NCBI GenBank assembly: GCA_963920635.1
Contig: OY987303.1
Location: 43,771,223-43,835,222 of the forward strand
Origin: Pseudeuparius sepicola
Taxonomy: Eukaryota; Arthropoda; Insecta; Coleoptera; Anthribidae
Direction: 5' to 3'
Length of the DNA: 64,000 nt
The position numbers were made by a program, and so were the translations under genes. The notes beneath the pieces are model-generated. The model was not told the origin of the DNA, did no database searches, and worked only from the letters and a program-made list of their open reading frames with translations. This document shows positions 45,241-56,640 of the stretch, piece after piece; position 1 is the first letter of the stretch; every line of letters starts with the position of its first letter.

Positions 45241-46697
45241 TATGCTAGATTCGCCAGTGCCATAGCATAGTCCTAAATAAACTTTTTCTTGTAAAGTTGA
45301 GATGTTTAATGCAAACAATAAATGATTCTGAAACTGAGACGGATCACTTTTGTTTTTGTTCCCATGGCATACTCTTCTTAAAACATTCAAATTACAAATA
45401 ATGCTATACATTCAATTGGCCTTCAAGCCATTCAAAATAGCTACAAATAATTTAAGAACACAGTTGAGATGCGTGCTGAAAATGGAGGAACATGGGTAGA
45501 ATAAATAAATAAATTTTAATTATGATTACATTTATAATATTTAAAAAAAATTATAAATAAAAAAAATATTTAGTTCTGCAATTTGATACAACGTCATATT
45601 TTTTAATTCTAAGCAAGTTTTCCTAATACAATTTTTCAATATTTTTTTTCAATATTTCGTGATTTTTATTTGTGAGCTGATACCAGCGCCCTCTATAAAT
45701 TTTTTAAAGTCCAAGATACTAAAAATAGTTTTTGGGTGAAGCAAGAGCAGAATACAAGAAATAGTGTTTGTAATGCAAAAAAAATTATCATATACACCTA
45801 TAATACCGCTTTGCCGTGGACACATTATAGAAGAATGATGCAATAACACATACAGATTAAACAGTCTTATGGTTCACTTTAATTAGACAGTACAGTCCTA
45901 TTACTACTGATTTAAAGGTATCTTTTTTAATACATACTTGCTCTTGTCTGGTTCGAGGTAAGCTCAAGATTGCTTCTATTTGTTGTTTTATAATTACCAT
46001 TAACAAGAACAAAATGACACAGTTCTAGTAATCTTAAGAACATTATAACTTTTAAGACGTCATTGAGGTTTCTTAAAACCTCACTGAATTTATGAGAATT
46101 TTAGTAAAAATTCTTATAAAGAACATACCATTAATAAAACATACATACTTTAATTGCAAAATACCTTGGATACAATAGTCTTATGCCCTAGTCTTTGAGA
46201 AAACTAAAAGATGCGTTAATAAATCCCTTCCGTCTTTAAGAGTTAATATTATTTATTAAGACATTAATAAGACATTTTCGCTTATCTAAGATGCTCCCAA
46301 GGTTTCAAGATTTGTCACCTCGGCCGCTAAACAGCCTCAATTCTGTCGGGGTGACTTCCAGAAGAGATCTGTCGGCCTCCTTTTAGATTTCTAGAAAAAT
46401 ATTGTAACGAAAAATGCCTCTAAAGTTGTTATATCAACCTTCAATGAACATGTCTGCACTGTTTTCTAACCTACTCAAAGATTTAGCAGATAAATTTTGA
46501 GTTTGGGTATTCTAGTGACAGTTTCATAATTTTTATGACTAATTTAGAGCCATTTTCCGTCGCCCCGTTTTCTTTTAGTTTTCATTGTTTTCTCTGTAGA
46601 GCTTCCATCAGTTTCTAGAAATTTGCTAGAACATGCAACATGCATCTTTCATTGTCCAGGAATATTCTAGAGTAGTCTCCAGGCTTCCATTTTAATA
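45241..46697. other. Unassigned interval
   Basis: AT-rich DNA with no recognised frames or repeats, apart from poly-A/T tracts. Confidence 0.3.
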
Positions 46698-47408
46698 CAG
46701 TGCCCGCCAAAAAGTTGGAACCATAAGGGATTTTTTTTTATTTTTGGGCTAAGATGAAACTACTCTGGGGCGACCATCTCTGCTTCCAAAAAGATTCGAA
46801 ATAAGGTCATTCAATGTCGTGACGTCATTTGACATACCTGTCAAAAATTACATTTAATTAAATAAATAGCCAAAATATGCTTTATTTGTGATTTTATCAA
46901 AAAAAGTTATTTGAAAAAGTTGCTTGGAATTTTATTATACCCATATGTGACAATTTTCAGACAAAAATTCTGACAATGAAATTTTTGAAAAAATATAAAA
47001 ATTGCATCTTGTTAGTCCAGTTTTTCTTGAAACTAGCCGATTACGACCCAAAAAAGGTCCATAACTAAAAAATATCACGTTTGGATGATAGGCAAACAAT
47101 TCTAAAGTCAAATATGGTACACCAAATTTTTTTTTTTAAAAAATTAAAATTTATCATTGTCCAAATTTTTGGTCTGAAAATTTTCACATAGAGGTAAAAT
47201 AAAATTCCAAGCAACTTTTTTAAATTACTTTTTTCGATAAAATCAGAAATAAATCGAATTTTGACTATTTAATTAAATGTCATTTTTGACAGGTATGTCA
47301 AATGACGTTACGACGTTTAATGATCTCATTTTTAATCTTTTTGGAAGCAGAGATGATCGCCCCAGAGTGGTTTCATCTTAGCCCAAAAATAAAAAAAATC
47401 CTTTATGC
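46698..47408. mobile_element. Mariner-type foldback element, right tip missing
   Basis: The left end CAGTGCCCGCCAAAAAGTTG follows a TA. From 46723 the arm TAAGGGATTTTTTTTATTTT... runs to about 46990 and recurs inverted at about 47130-47408, including GGGCTAAGATGAAAC and TGACAGGTATGTCAAATGAC. The last 25 bp of the left end have no counterpart on the right, where another dispersed repeat begins. No coding sequence in the 140-bp centre. Confidence 0.75.
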
Positions 47409-47475
47409 TTTTGTGATTTGTGAAGGCTAAACAATAAAGGTGGTAACCAATGCAACGAGTTTGGACTGTGATTGT
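47409..47475 (+). repeat. Short dispersed repeat, copy 2
   Basis: Matches 31243-31312 in reverse orientation at about 93 percent. It starts exactly where the right arm of the preceding foldback is broken. Confidence 0.65.
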
Positions 47476-47689
47476 TGAAATACAGTACTATATTTTTATA
47501 GAAAAAAAATTTTGTCTGCAGCACCTCAGAGACATCGCGTTGCCTAGGCACTTACATATATAACTAATAATAATATAACATATAAATACCTACCTATTTC
47601 GATTTATGTAGATTTAAATTTTGTTGTCATTCACTTAACAGCCTGCAGGCCATAAAAAGGCATCAACGCACTCGACAATTAATGCGCTA

Positions 47690-48650
47690 AGTTGGAAAGA
47701 GTTGTTCGGGAATTCCCCTCACGCAGCCCCTCCGCGGACTCCAAGCCCCGAGACCGTTTCCAATTAATCAGATTAAACAAAAAGGAGTTAGGTGACAAAT
47801 TGAGGAAGTTCACTAACAAGTTGAAAACATGTAACATCTGCACGAGAGTGTCCGGCCTGGGACGGCGGGGGTGAACGCAACTAATTGTTCATGTTTTGTT
47901 AAAGCCACCCCACTGCCGTTAGTCCCAATTTATGCACTTAGCTTGACTTTGGTCGACTGGAAACAGGTTGGCTGGGGGTTCTCCGACTGTCCGCAAATGG
48001 ACGAACAACGAGGAACTGCGTCTAGCAAATCTATAAGGGAGTATTTTTGTGAATTTGTTTCAGTCCCTGCAGTGCAAACTATTTCGTACCTATATGCCAC
48101 GGGAGTGAATTTATATACTATTTCGCACACTGCTGTACAAGAAATTGTAGTATACAACACAACTAGGCAACCCAATATACAGGTAGGTAATATTTCAGAG
48201 TTTCCCACAACACTGCACACTAAATGATGGTTATAAGTGGAAAATAGTAATTTGATTTTGTAATTTCACAAAAAAATCACTCATCACACAGAGAAAATTA
48301 TTAGACCTAATGACTAATTAGCCATGTTGAAAACGTTTGAGAATACTGCCCTCCTGTGGACTTCCCGTGGGGGCGAATGTTTCCAATTAATCAGATTAAA
48401 CAAAAAGACGTTAGGTGACAAATTGCGGAAGTTCACTATAACAAGTAGAAAGCTTGCAGCATCTGTGCGGGATGTGTCCGGCCAATGCGGGGGTGGCCAC
48501 AACTAATTGCTTATGTTTGCGAAAGCCGCACCATCGATTATGCACTAAGACCAACTCGGGGAAGTCGGGTACAAGTTGGTTGTGGAAAATCTTGTCCGCA
48601 AACTGACGATCAAGGAATAACAGTAGAACTACACGTGGTTTAAAGATTAA
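47690..48650. repeat. Diverged direct duplication, offset about 625 bp
   Basis: 47750-47900 matches 48376-48530 (shared TTTCCAATTAATCAGATTAA and GTTAGGTGACAAATTG), and weaker similarity continues after both (TGTCCGCAAA.TGACGA). Both copies keep an open plus-strand frame with LNKK.LGDKLRKFT, but the similarity is as strong at DNA level, so coding is not shown. Element type unknown. Confidence 0.65.
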
Positions 48651-48879
48651 AGAAGCCCAAATTAAAAGCTAGAGAGATTTGTACACTATGTACAGCCATT
48701 CTTTCTGAATGAAAATTTTCCTTACGGTTTATAGAGAACGTTAGTTAAGTCTCTATAAGCATACATGCTTTAATACAGTAATAGTCCTAGGGCCCACGCC
48801 TAACAAATTGTTGTCATTACCTCACCATTGAGACTGTATATGTGTCATTTATGTCCACTTGGACAATGTCTGTCATAAT

Positions 48880-49446
48880 AGAATTCTCAGTGGCGAAATA
48901 AAACTATCTGTGATAGCATTTCACGTTATTCCTAATATTTTAGCAGTAACTATAAAATCAAGAGGCTGTCCGTGAAGTTCTTTATCTAAATCTGAGAGTA
49001 TTGAAAACCGTAGTCTGAAAATACCTCTACTAAATTTTCCCTTAAACTCACGAGCGTGTTTATACTTTCATTACCGGTTAAAATGTCATCCGTATAAAAA
49101 TAATTTTTTATGATGTTGCATTCACGAGGAAATTCGAGTTCGATATCACTGGCAATTTGTTATAAACAGCGAGTTGCGAGATAACTAGCAGGTGCTGTTA
49201 CGTACGTGACGGTGTTGGGAACGAAATGTTTGAGTTCCTCGTCGGATTTTTCGCCTCTTTGGTTGGGTTTTACCAAAATTTGCCTATAGATTTTTTCTAC
49301 ATCACCTATAAATACGTTTTGAACAACTGGTCAGACTTTTAATAGGTTAATTAATGATAAACCCGTTAAGGATTGCATGCTTGCATTAAATACTACACGA
49401 AGACGCGTCGTGCTACTATCTACTTTTTGAACGCTATGGTGAGGTA
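48880..49446 (-). pseudogene. BEL/Pao retroelement, reverse transcriptase fragment
   Basis: On the minus strand the frame gives the BEL/Pao reverse transcriptase in order: a RLRVVFNAS block near 49400, a GDVEKIYRQI block near 49300, TVTYVTAPASYLATR near 49195, and the catalytic FYTDDILTG near 49090. Stops appear near 49330, 49160 and 49000. The sequence is cut at 49446 by the mariner-like element 49451-51329 and resumes on its far side. RNase H and integrase were not found downstream, so the 3' half is lost. Confidence 0.75.
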
Positions 49447-49450
49447 CCTA

Positions 49451-51329
49451 CAGTGTGACCCATTTGTTTTGGGGTCAGTCTGTAAAAAGTGTATCAATCG
49501 TGCGATTTGGCTGATTTTTTTTTTAAATTGTAAAGCTCGATGAACTGCACATTTTGAACAAAAATTGCCTGGTTCGCATAAAATCCAAAGCCTACTATGA
49601 CCGTTTTTATGAGCAAAATTTTAAGAAACCATATTAGCGTTTTTTTTTGAAAAAATCTGTGTGCGCCAATGGATTGAGCACCCCTCGAAATGGGTATGTA
49701 CAAAATTTTATCAAAATATTTCAAGTAATAACGATTTTGTAGAAAAATTAAAAATGCAGCCAAGGTACGTCTTTATTTTCAAAAATTCAAAGTTGGCCAT
49801 GGAAAATAATTGAATTGTAATAATACAACCTTATGCTTATAAACACAAAACATAAAAACAATTAAAATTATAAAATTTTTGTAACTTCTACCAAGCCTCC
49901 ATTTTCTACAATGCATTTGTCGTTCCTCTTGCGTACATTCAAAATTACATTTCGTATTTGCTGTGGAGTAATTTCCTCACAACTACGGTTTATCCTAGCT
50001 TGCAGTTCTTGTAAATTATGGGGTCTTGACTTATAAACATTTTGCTTAAGTGTACCCCAAAGAAAAAAATCTAAAGGAGTTAAGTCCGGAGATCTCGGTG
50101 GCCACTCACAGAAAGGACTATTTCGCCCTATCCAACAGTTTTCAAAATTATTATCTAGCCAGTTTCTGATTAAACGAGCATTATGAATAGGACTGCCATC
50201 TAACTGTAACTTTAAATTTAAACGGTATCTTAATGGTAACTCATCTAAAGCATTTCTAAATTCAATTTCTAGAAAATTCAAGAAGCCAGCCGCATTCAAA
50301 TTCCCTTCAAAGAAAAATGGGCCAATTATTCTGTCGCGTAGTATTCCACACCAAACGTTATTTTTTTGTGAATATTGTCTCCTTGCATTTATTATAAACT
50401 CTGGATTTTCAGCTGACCAGTGACGGCAGTTTTGACTTGATACTACACCATTTGTAGTAAACGTGGCTTCGTCGGTGAATAAAATTTCATTTAAAAAGTT
50501 GCCATTATGGAGATATTCACCTTGCAGCCAATAGCAAAATTCTAATCTTCTCTCCTCATCTCCTGGTTCCAGGGTGTGCAAAAATTTTGGCTTAAACGGT
50601 TTTATTTTGTTTTGTCTCAAACATCTCCTTATACTCTCTCTGGGTATATGAAGGTCTAAACTAGCCGTTCGAACACTATTTCGAGGATTGTCACTAAAGT
50701 ATTGCAGAATTTGATTGTTATTTTCAACAAGTCCACGGCGTCCATTTTGCCTAGTTTTTAATAAATTTTTAGAAATCGATCCAGTTTCATCAAAAATATT
50801 GTTTATACGTTGTACAGTACTTCGACTCACTGATCTACCTGGGTGTCTATTGTTAAATTCGGCCGCAGCTTCTGCTGCCGAGCGCTCGTTGTCGCCCACG
50901 AGTCGAACAATTTCTATTTTGTCTCTTATGCTTAAATATTCCATAATTATGATAATGAATTGTATTGAGCACAAACAATTTCTGAACTCAATTTAGACAG
51001 TTTGACACTTAATAAAAGTAAACAATTCAATTATTTTCCATGGCCAACTTTGAATTTTTGAAAATAAAATTTTAAAAAAATATTAAAATTTCGAGGGGTG
51101 CTCAATCCATTGGCGCACACAGATTTTTTCAAAAAAAAACGCTAATATGGTTTCTTAAAATTTTGCTCATAAAAACGGTCATAGTAGGCTTTGGATTTTA
51201 TGCGAACCAGGCAATTTTTGTTCAAAATGTGCAGTTCATCGAGCTCTACAATTAAAAAAAAAAAATCAGCCAAATCGCACGATTGATACACTTTTTACAG
51301 ACTGACCCCAAAACAAATGGGTCACACTG
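49451..51329. mobile_element. Mariner-like element with long TIRs, apparently intact
   Basis: The left end CAGTGTGACCCATTTGTTTT recurs inverted at the right end without mismatch, and the inverted repeats extend about 300 bp (49451-49815 and 51026-51329); the left arm holds extra bases internally. TA is present at both sides. The element interrupts the BEL/Pao relic; the host reading frame indicates that the target TA is at 49445-49446, leaving four extra bases (CCTA) before the left tip. Confidence 0.9.
49868..50944 (-). CDS. Mariner-like transposase (DD41D-related), 358 aa, intact
   Basis: Cut-and-paste transposase acting on the flanking inverted repeats in the nucleus. The frame opens upstream at 50974, but MEYLSIRDKIEIVRL at 50944 is the likely start, as related proteins begin this way. 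N-terminal helix-turn-helix: SAAEAAAEFNNRHPGR and STVQRI; second one: NPRNSVRTASLDLHIPRESI. Catalytic motifs: ILFTDEATF (first aspartate), LQLDGSPIHNAR (second), and WPPRSPDLTPLDFFLWG (third, in PLD). Between second and third aspartates there are 42 residues, one more than in the DD41D protein at 62141-63275. No stop, frameshift or intron. Its C-terminus lacks the usual GGHFEH and ends CIVENGGLVEVTKIL. Stop lies close to the left TIR. Probably functional. Confidence 0.9.
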   Translation of the reverse strand: MEYLSIRDKIEIVRLVGDNERSAAEAAAEFNNRHPGRSVSRSTVQRINNIFDETGSISKNLLKTRQNGRRGLVENNNQILQYFSDNPRNSVRTASLDLHIPRESIRRCLRQNKIKPFKPKFLHTLEPGDEERRLEFCYWLQGEYLHNGNFLNEILFTDEATFTTNGVVSSQNCRHWSAENPEFIINARRQYSQKNNVWCGILRDRIIGPFFFEGNLNAAGFLNFLEIEFRNALDELPLRYRLNLKLQLDGSPIHNARLIRNWLDNNFENCWIGRNSPFCEWPPRSPDLTPLDFFLWGTLKQNVYKSRPHNLQELQARINRSCEEITPQQIRNVILNVRKRNDKCIVENGGLVEVTKIL

Positions 51330-51331
51330 TA

Positions 51332-53180
51332 TGTAAAACTTAATAGCATTAGAATTTTTGGAATTTATGTCATCTATGCACGTCATGTGGGCTAATGCAA
51401 TATATTCGCCTATACATTTACGATATTCATAATAAGAGATTTTTCTTATAAACGACACTCATTTCAATAAAACCATTTAATTGTCGCTTTACCTGCCTCT
51501 TCTAATTCGGAAATATTATTTTTTATTGGTACACTGATGATAAATCCTCCCATTTTGTTTCTACTAGTATAGTGTTAGCAAAATGTTCCTCACACACTTG
51601 CTCTTCCAGAGATTATTTATTATTTTTCGTGATTGAAGGAAGGTACCAGAACCTTTGTAGTTGAGAACCTAAAGAAGAGACTGTTAAGAAACACCAATTA
51701 GACTGTAGATTATAAATATTAGACAATACCCAACCTAAACGTTTTTTTAGAATGGGTAAATTATGTCCTAAACGCCCTGTCCTGGAGTTGATAAAAAACA
51801 CTTGCACCTATCAACTGGTCCACTTTTGAGCATTGATTGAAACTTGATGTTATTAGGTATATTTTTTAATTGGTTACTGCTAAACGAATATGGAGGAGGA
51901 GCTTTAGTTACTGTATTTATGACTAAAAATGGTAATTTCATTTTAAAAGCATTATGCATAGAACATATTTCAAGATTTAACTCATTTGACACTTTGGTTT
52001 TAATTTTATTTAATTACTCCTGAAAGTGGAACTGTTTACCTAAATTGTAAAAAGCTGATAACAAATTTGCTTGGTAACAACTATCCAGAAATGTTCTCCA
52101 TATCACCGGTGTGTAATTTTTTTATCGAGAACAATTACTAAAGCAGCTGACAGCAAAATATAATTATTATTGTAAGTATTTTGGTTAATATCGGATATTA
52201 ATCAACAGATTTTGTTGATACAGTGAAATTATGAGTATTATTTTTGGAATGAGCAGTATCATGTGTATTGGTAACTACATTAGTTTCTGAAAACCGAGAA
52301 TGCTCATTGTTTTTATTAGTATTTGAAGCATACAATATGTCTTCATTAGACTATGTAAACTTAGCCCGTGTAAGAATGAATCGTTTGTTGCATTTTTCAC
52401 AACCTGTAGATCTGCATACTGAAGGAGAATGTCCAGGCCGAAGACAGTTCATTCTCTTTAGTTCTGCATACCTATAAGTGACCGAGAGACTCATAAAACT
52501 ATCGTAGGTATATAATTCATGTGTTTTTCCAACACATTTTTCATTCAAAAATATTAAGTCGTCAATTTTCACATTAGTTTTTTTTTAAAGATTCCCATTT
52601 TTCATCCAATCTTTGATTGATTTTGGTAGTTAGTAAACAAATTAATAGTGAGTCCCTTGTCTTCAAATCAGCTTTTAAGAATTTGTATGGCAATTGAATA
52701 ATTATCCGAAGCCACTTTAAAAGAACTTATAGCCTTTGCATCTTCGCCTTTCAATGCGCCTTTGAGATAATTGTATTTCTGTACAATGCAAATATGGATT
52801 GTCGTATATCAATGACTTGAACGTATAAAAAAAGACGACTACTCAGTATGCCGACCGTGAAATTCATTGATTTTTATTTTTGATAACTTAATACTTAACT
52901 TAGGGTTTTTATTCTTGTTTGAACTAAGAGAAAGTATAGACGAATTCGCATTGATATCATTATTTATTTTAGATTTGTGATTTACTAAACATTTCGCGTG
53001 AGTAATGCAGTCAAAGTACCTTGTTTTAAATTCGTCTATTTTCCTTGTTGTTTGCATCTTTGTCTTTTTGTACACTATCTAATAAATAATTTTTATATTG
53101 CGCGCATAAACCTGAAACAAACTGACATGACAATAGGAAGATTCATTCTCCGAAAGCTCAGAAAAATAAAGTTGTTGAGG
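51332..53180 (-). pseudogene. BEL/Pao retroelement, gag to start of reverse transcriptase
   Basis: Upstream half of the same minus-strand element. Near 53075-52850 a Lys-rich frame includes KLSKIKINEFHGR, like the gag core start of BEL/Pao. The open frame at 52572-52351 has zinc knuckles: MNCLRPGHSPSVCRSTGCEK. At 51990-51770 follows the protease/linker region (SGPVDRCKC). At 51700-51560 come LGSQLQRFW and EEQVCEEHFANT, the start of the reverse transcriptase, and at 51480-51350 an EYIALAHM block just before the mariner insertion. Stops and shifts throughout. Flanking long terminal repeats were not identified. Confidence 0.7.
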
Positions 53181-54188
53181 TTTTTTTGAGTTAGCGTTCA
53201 ATGTTTTGTTCTTCTAATGTTTTATGAATTTATGAATTTTCTTGGCAACTTGAAAAAGTAGTCTTTTAATCAGTTTGGTTCAAGTTTCTGTGGCGAAAAA
53301 CCCAATTAAAAATTAAATGAAAGCATTTTCATATTCATCTTGCAACTTATTGTATTACCAAATTGTATTGTACTCCAATGCGAATTTGTAGTTTTGTTAT
53401 ATCACTTGGATCACTGTAGATAAATTGCTGAATCGCGATGTGTGCCTTTACACGGCCCAGCTGTGTGATCAATTCGGGGATTTTCTCCTGAACTTTATTA
53501 AAATGATTAACAATTAACGTGTAAATTAAGTATTTTATGTGTATTTATTGAATTACTTACAAGAGAAATTATGTTAGCCGAGCAATTATAGAAAAAATGA
53601 TACATGATGAATGATAGAAAAAATCGTAAATAATTTTACACAAATTAAGTTTAATAATACACGTGGATGTTAAAAGGACAAACGGGATTAAGGTATGGTA
53701 AAACGAAATGAAACGAATATTATGGACAGGACTGACTTTGATGATCGTGGGTATCAGCGTTCCTGCCGATAATCAAACCGAAGAAACCTATGAACGCTGG
53801 AATCCTGCTCGCTAAGGACCATATTAACGAGTTAGTAATTTTTCTGATTTCTTTGAGAGTTACTTCTCTTTTCCTTCGATATTTTTGACTGGATGTCCTA
53901 ATGAAGGGAACTTGTTTATTAGTAATTCAAAAACACTCGTGTTGTTATTGTTATAGATTACAACCATGGGAAACTTGAACATTTTTTTATTTATTTAATC
54001 TATTTGCCTATCTACAGCGCATACCAAATATCAGCCCTCCAATCGCAATATTTAATTTGCAATAAATAATTAAAGATGTGAACGCAAGCTATTCATTTGA
54101 AACGACACGAAAAGCGCGGGAATGGTCTTGACGACACGCTGCTCGATCGAACGGAAAGCAGTGACGCAGGAGTGACAGCTACACAGAA
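53181..54188. other. Unassigned interval, possible site of the BEL/Pao 5' LTR
   Basis: Lies just upstream of the BEL/Pao gag on that element's strand, so it may include the 5' LTR and leader, but no matching 3' LTR was found to prove it. Confidence 0.25.
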
Positions 54189-54350
54189 TTAGGGAAGGGA
54201 GAATAGAAATTGAATGTTAAAATAAACACTTCGGCGACCCATTTCTCAGATGTAGGTCAAAAATAATAACTGCCTAAAAGTCTAAATGTAATTCGAAGGT
54301 CCCGGGTTTAATCCCACAGGAAACCCAAGTTTTTTTTATTATCACTGCAT
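54189..54350 (+). repeat. SINE-like repeat, copy 1
   Basis: About 160 bp match 55142-55304 at roughly 95 percent. It contains GGTTTAATCCC (54305-54315), close to a polymerase III B box (GGTTCRANYCC) with one mismatch, and ends in a T-rich tract TTTTTTTTATTATCAC. A convincing A box was not found and target duplications are unclear. Confidence 0.55.
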
Positions 54351-54361
54351 ACACTTTGACT

Positions 54362-54590
54362 CCTGAACCTATTTTGAAAAAAGATGTACGTGCAAACTGG
54401 AACTTTTTGTAAGACAACTTGTTTTCAAAACTTCTTACTGGAAGAACTGAGAGAAAATTTAGATCTTTTTTGCGACCTGAACCTATTTTGAAAAAAGATG
54501 TACGTGCAAACTGGAACTTTTTGTAAGACAACTTGTTTTTAAAACTTCTTACTGGAAGAACTGAGAGAAAATTTAGATATTTTTGCGACA
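54362..54590. repeat. Tandem duplication, two 114-bp units
   Basis: Units starting at 54362 and 54476 are about 97 percent identical. Because 114 is divisible by three, a minus-strand frame (54274-54630) translates both units into the same 38-residue block including FLSVLPVRSF and KFQFARTSFFKIGSG. No protein family recognised; coding is unproven. Confidence 0.88.
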
Positions 54591-55141
54591 TTTCACCTGT
54601 TATTATGGCATGTTTAATCTTAATACACACAGTTCACAAATGCCAAATAAAATGCTATTGGAGACTTATGGCCTATATGTTACCAACATTAATACACATA
54701 ATTATGTGAGTATTATTTATTCAAACACTTACAAACAATACGATTATTTTATAGTCACATGGTTAATGTTAAAAAGTACTAATTTCGCTTAGATGGTCCG
54801 CAAAACGTTCAAGTTCTTTTGTGGCAAGACGCCTCTTTCTAGTATTCGACATAGTATCTAGTCCCAGACACGCACTAACCGACGCTAATATCGCCAGAGA
54901 TCACGTGGCTGGAAATTGCAGTGTTGCCACTATAATTTGAAGGACACCACCAAACTATTAAAAAAAAGTGGAAGCCATGACCTGGATGTTGACTAATCTC
55001 GATATAAAAGTGCGTAAACTGTATTCGTGCAGGATACACGACCGCATGAATGTGCTCATTTTTGGTGTATCAAATATGAACACATAGGTTCAGAAGAATA
55101 TTTTTTTGTGTATTAAGGGCAATACACGTAGGGGTTAACGT
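54591..55141. other. Unassigned interval between two SINE-like copies
   Basis: No recognised motif. Confidence 0.3.
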
Positions 55142-55304
55142 GTTAGGGAAGGGAGAATGGAAATTGAACCTTAAAATAAACACTTCGGCGACCCATTTCT
55201 CAGATGTAGGTCAAAAATAATAACTGCCTAAAAGTCTAAATGTAATTCGTAGGTCCCGGGTTTAATCCCACAGGAAGCCCAAGTTTTTTTATTATCACGG
55301 CATT
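55142..55304 (+). repeat. SINE-like repeat, copy 2
   Basis: Same sequence and orientation as 54189-54350, with the same B-box-like GGTTTAATCCC and T-rich end. The two copies lie about 950 bp apart, so a segmental duplication is an alternative to two insertions. Confidence 0.55.
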
Positions 55305-55474
55305 CTACCGGCTACTATATAGCATTGATTATTATTTTTAGTAATAATTGGTCAATCGTTATTATGAAGATTATTACTTACAACCTACTCCATAGTGTAT
55401 TTAAATTTATTTAAATTCAAAGTACCTACGTAATACGAAATTGTATGTAGCAGGAAAAATGTAATACATTGCAC

Positions 55475-55550
55475 GATGCGTAAGCTCTTTTTGGCCTCGG
55501 AGCGCGGGCGTTAAACAACCTCCTTGGCCAAAAAAGTGCGCTTACGCATC
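55475..55550. repeat. Hairpin-forming inverted repeat
   Basis: GATGCGTAAGC...TTTTTGGCC pairs with GGCCAAAAA...GCTTACGCATC around a loop of about 29 bp. Probably a very short MITE; it sits in a GC-richer patch. Confidence 0.6.
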
Positions 55551-56394
55551 ACGCAACGAAAATAACTATTTAATACAGCACACACTTTTCAAACGTTATC
55601 GACAATATCAAGATTGAGATAGACTACAATAAGACGGATAGACAAGGATAGGACGTTCTCGTTGCCCTTTCTAAACAAAGCGTGCGTGGTGCTGTACTTT
55701 GTATATATGTGCTGCCCATATTAGTTTATACATGGTGCTGCCGCCTACCAGGGGCGCCAACACCAACGAACTGCTTGACGTCACAACCAAGGACGGCGCG
55801 CTACATAATGATTTGAATGGGCCTCGTTCACTCAATCGAATTTCGATATTTCTTACTACTAGAATGAAATTAATCACATAACTCTTTAATAAAATCCCCC
55901 TCAGCATCTTTCTGGTCAATACCTAATATTGTTATTAACTAAAAAAAATATATAAAAAATTTAAACTGCGCGCCGTCATTAGGAACAATGAAATTGCGTT
56001 TGCCACGTTGCCGGTTATACTAGTAAAGCCCTAAAAATTCGATTTCCGTTCTAATCTCAGACGTACACATTGAATCGAAATCGATTCTCTAGAGAGAGAC
56101 AGTTGTATAAACGGTTGTCGGAACTCGACCGTACAGACGCAGGTAGTTGTTTTGTGGGTCGTGTGTCGTGTCTATATCAATCTGTCATGTCATTTTGTCA
56201 TTCTTTATGGTAAACCGAGCTAATAAAGCTAAATGTGTTTCTGAAAACCTGCAAAAAGTTAAAGTGTATACCGTATGCCGATTTGAAATCAAATTGAATT
56301 GTAATAAGAATGGTGATGGTGCTAGGCACTTATTTAGCATTATCAGTATTGTTACCTCCCTGAAGAACTGAAAAAAGTTATAGATTCCGTAATT
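55551..56394. other. Unassigned interval
   Basis: Contains a GC-richer piece at 55670-55830 with short frames on both strands; no family recognised. Confidence 0.3.
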
Positions 56395-56640
56395 GAGAGA
56401 AAGGAGAAAGGAATATTTTGGTCATCCTGAAAATCTTTTGATAGCCATTTTAGGGGATGATAGAAAACACATTCGAGAGTTAGCTTTAAGAATAATTGCA
56501 AAATGAAGAAGATCAACGGCAAAAACTAACGATGTCAGAATATTTCCGCAGTTAATAAATTAAATTTTGATTGTCAAGATTATGTCTAATTGTTATAAAC
56601 CAGATTTATTTCGGTTTGGACAACTTACTAGTTGGTGATC
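56395..56640 (+). pseudogene. Fragment of a repeated insect protein (HPENLL...DDRKHIREL)
   Basis: A frame at 56415-56500 reads HPENLLIAILGDDRKHIREL, then ALRIIAK and a stop. VRIFPQLINK and FDCQDY-like pieces follow. I associate this pattern with a multicopy uncharacterised protein in insect genomes that is probably element-encoded, but that is from memory and its enzyme class is unknown. It is broken by stops. Confidence 0.35.
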
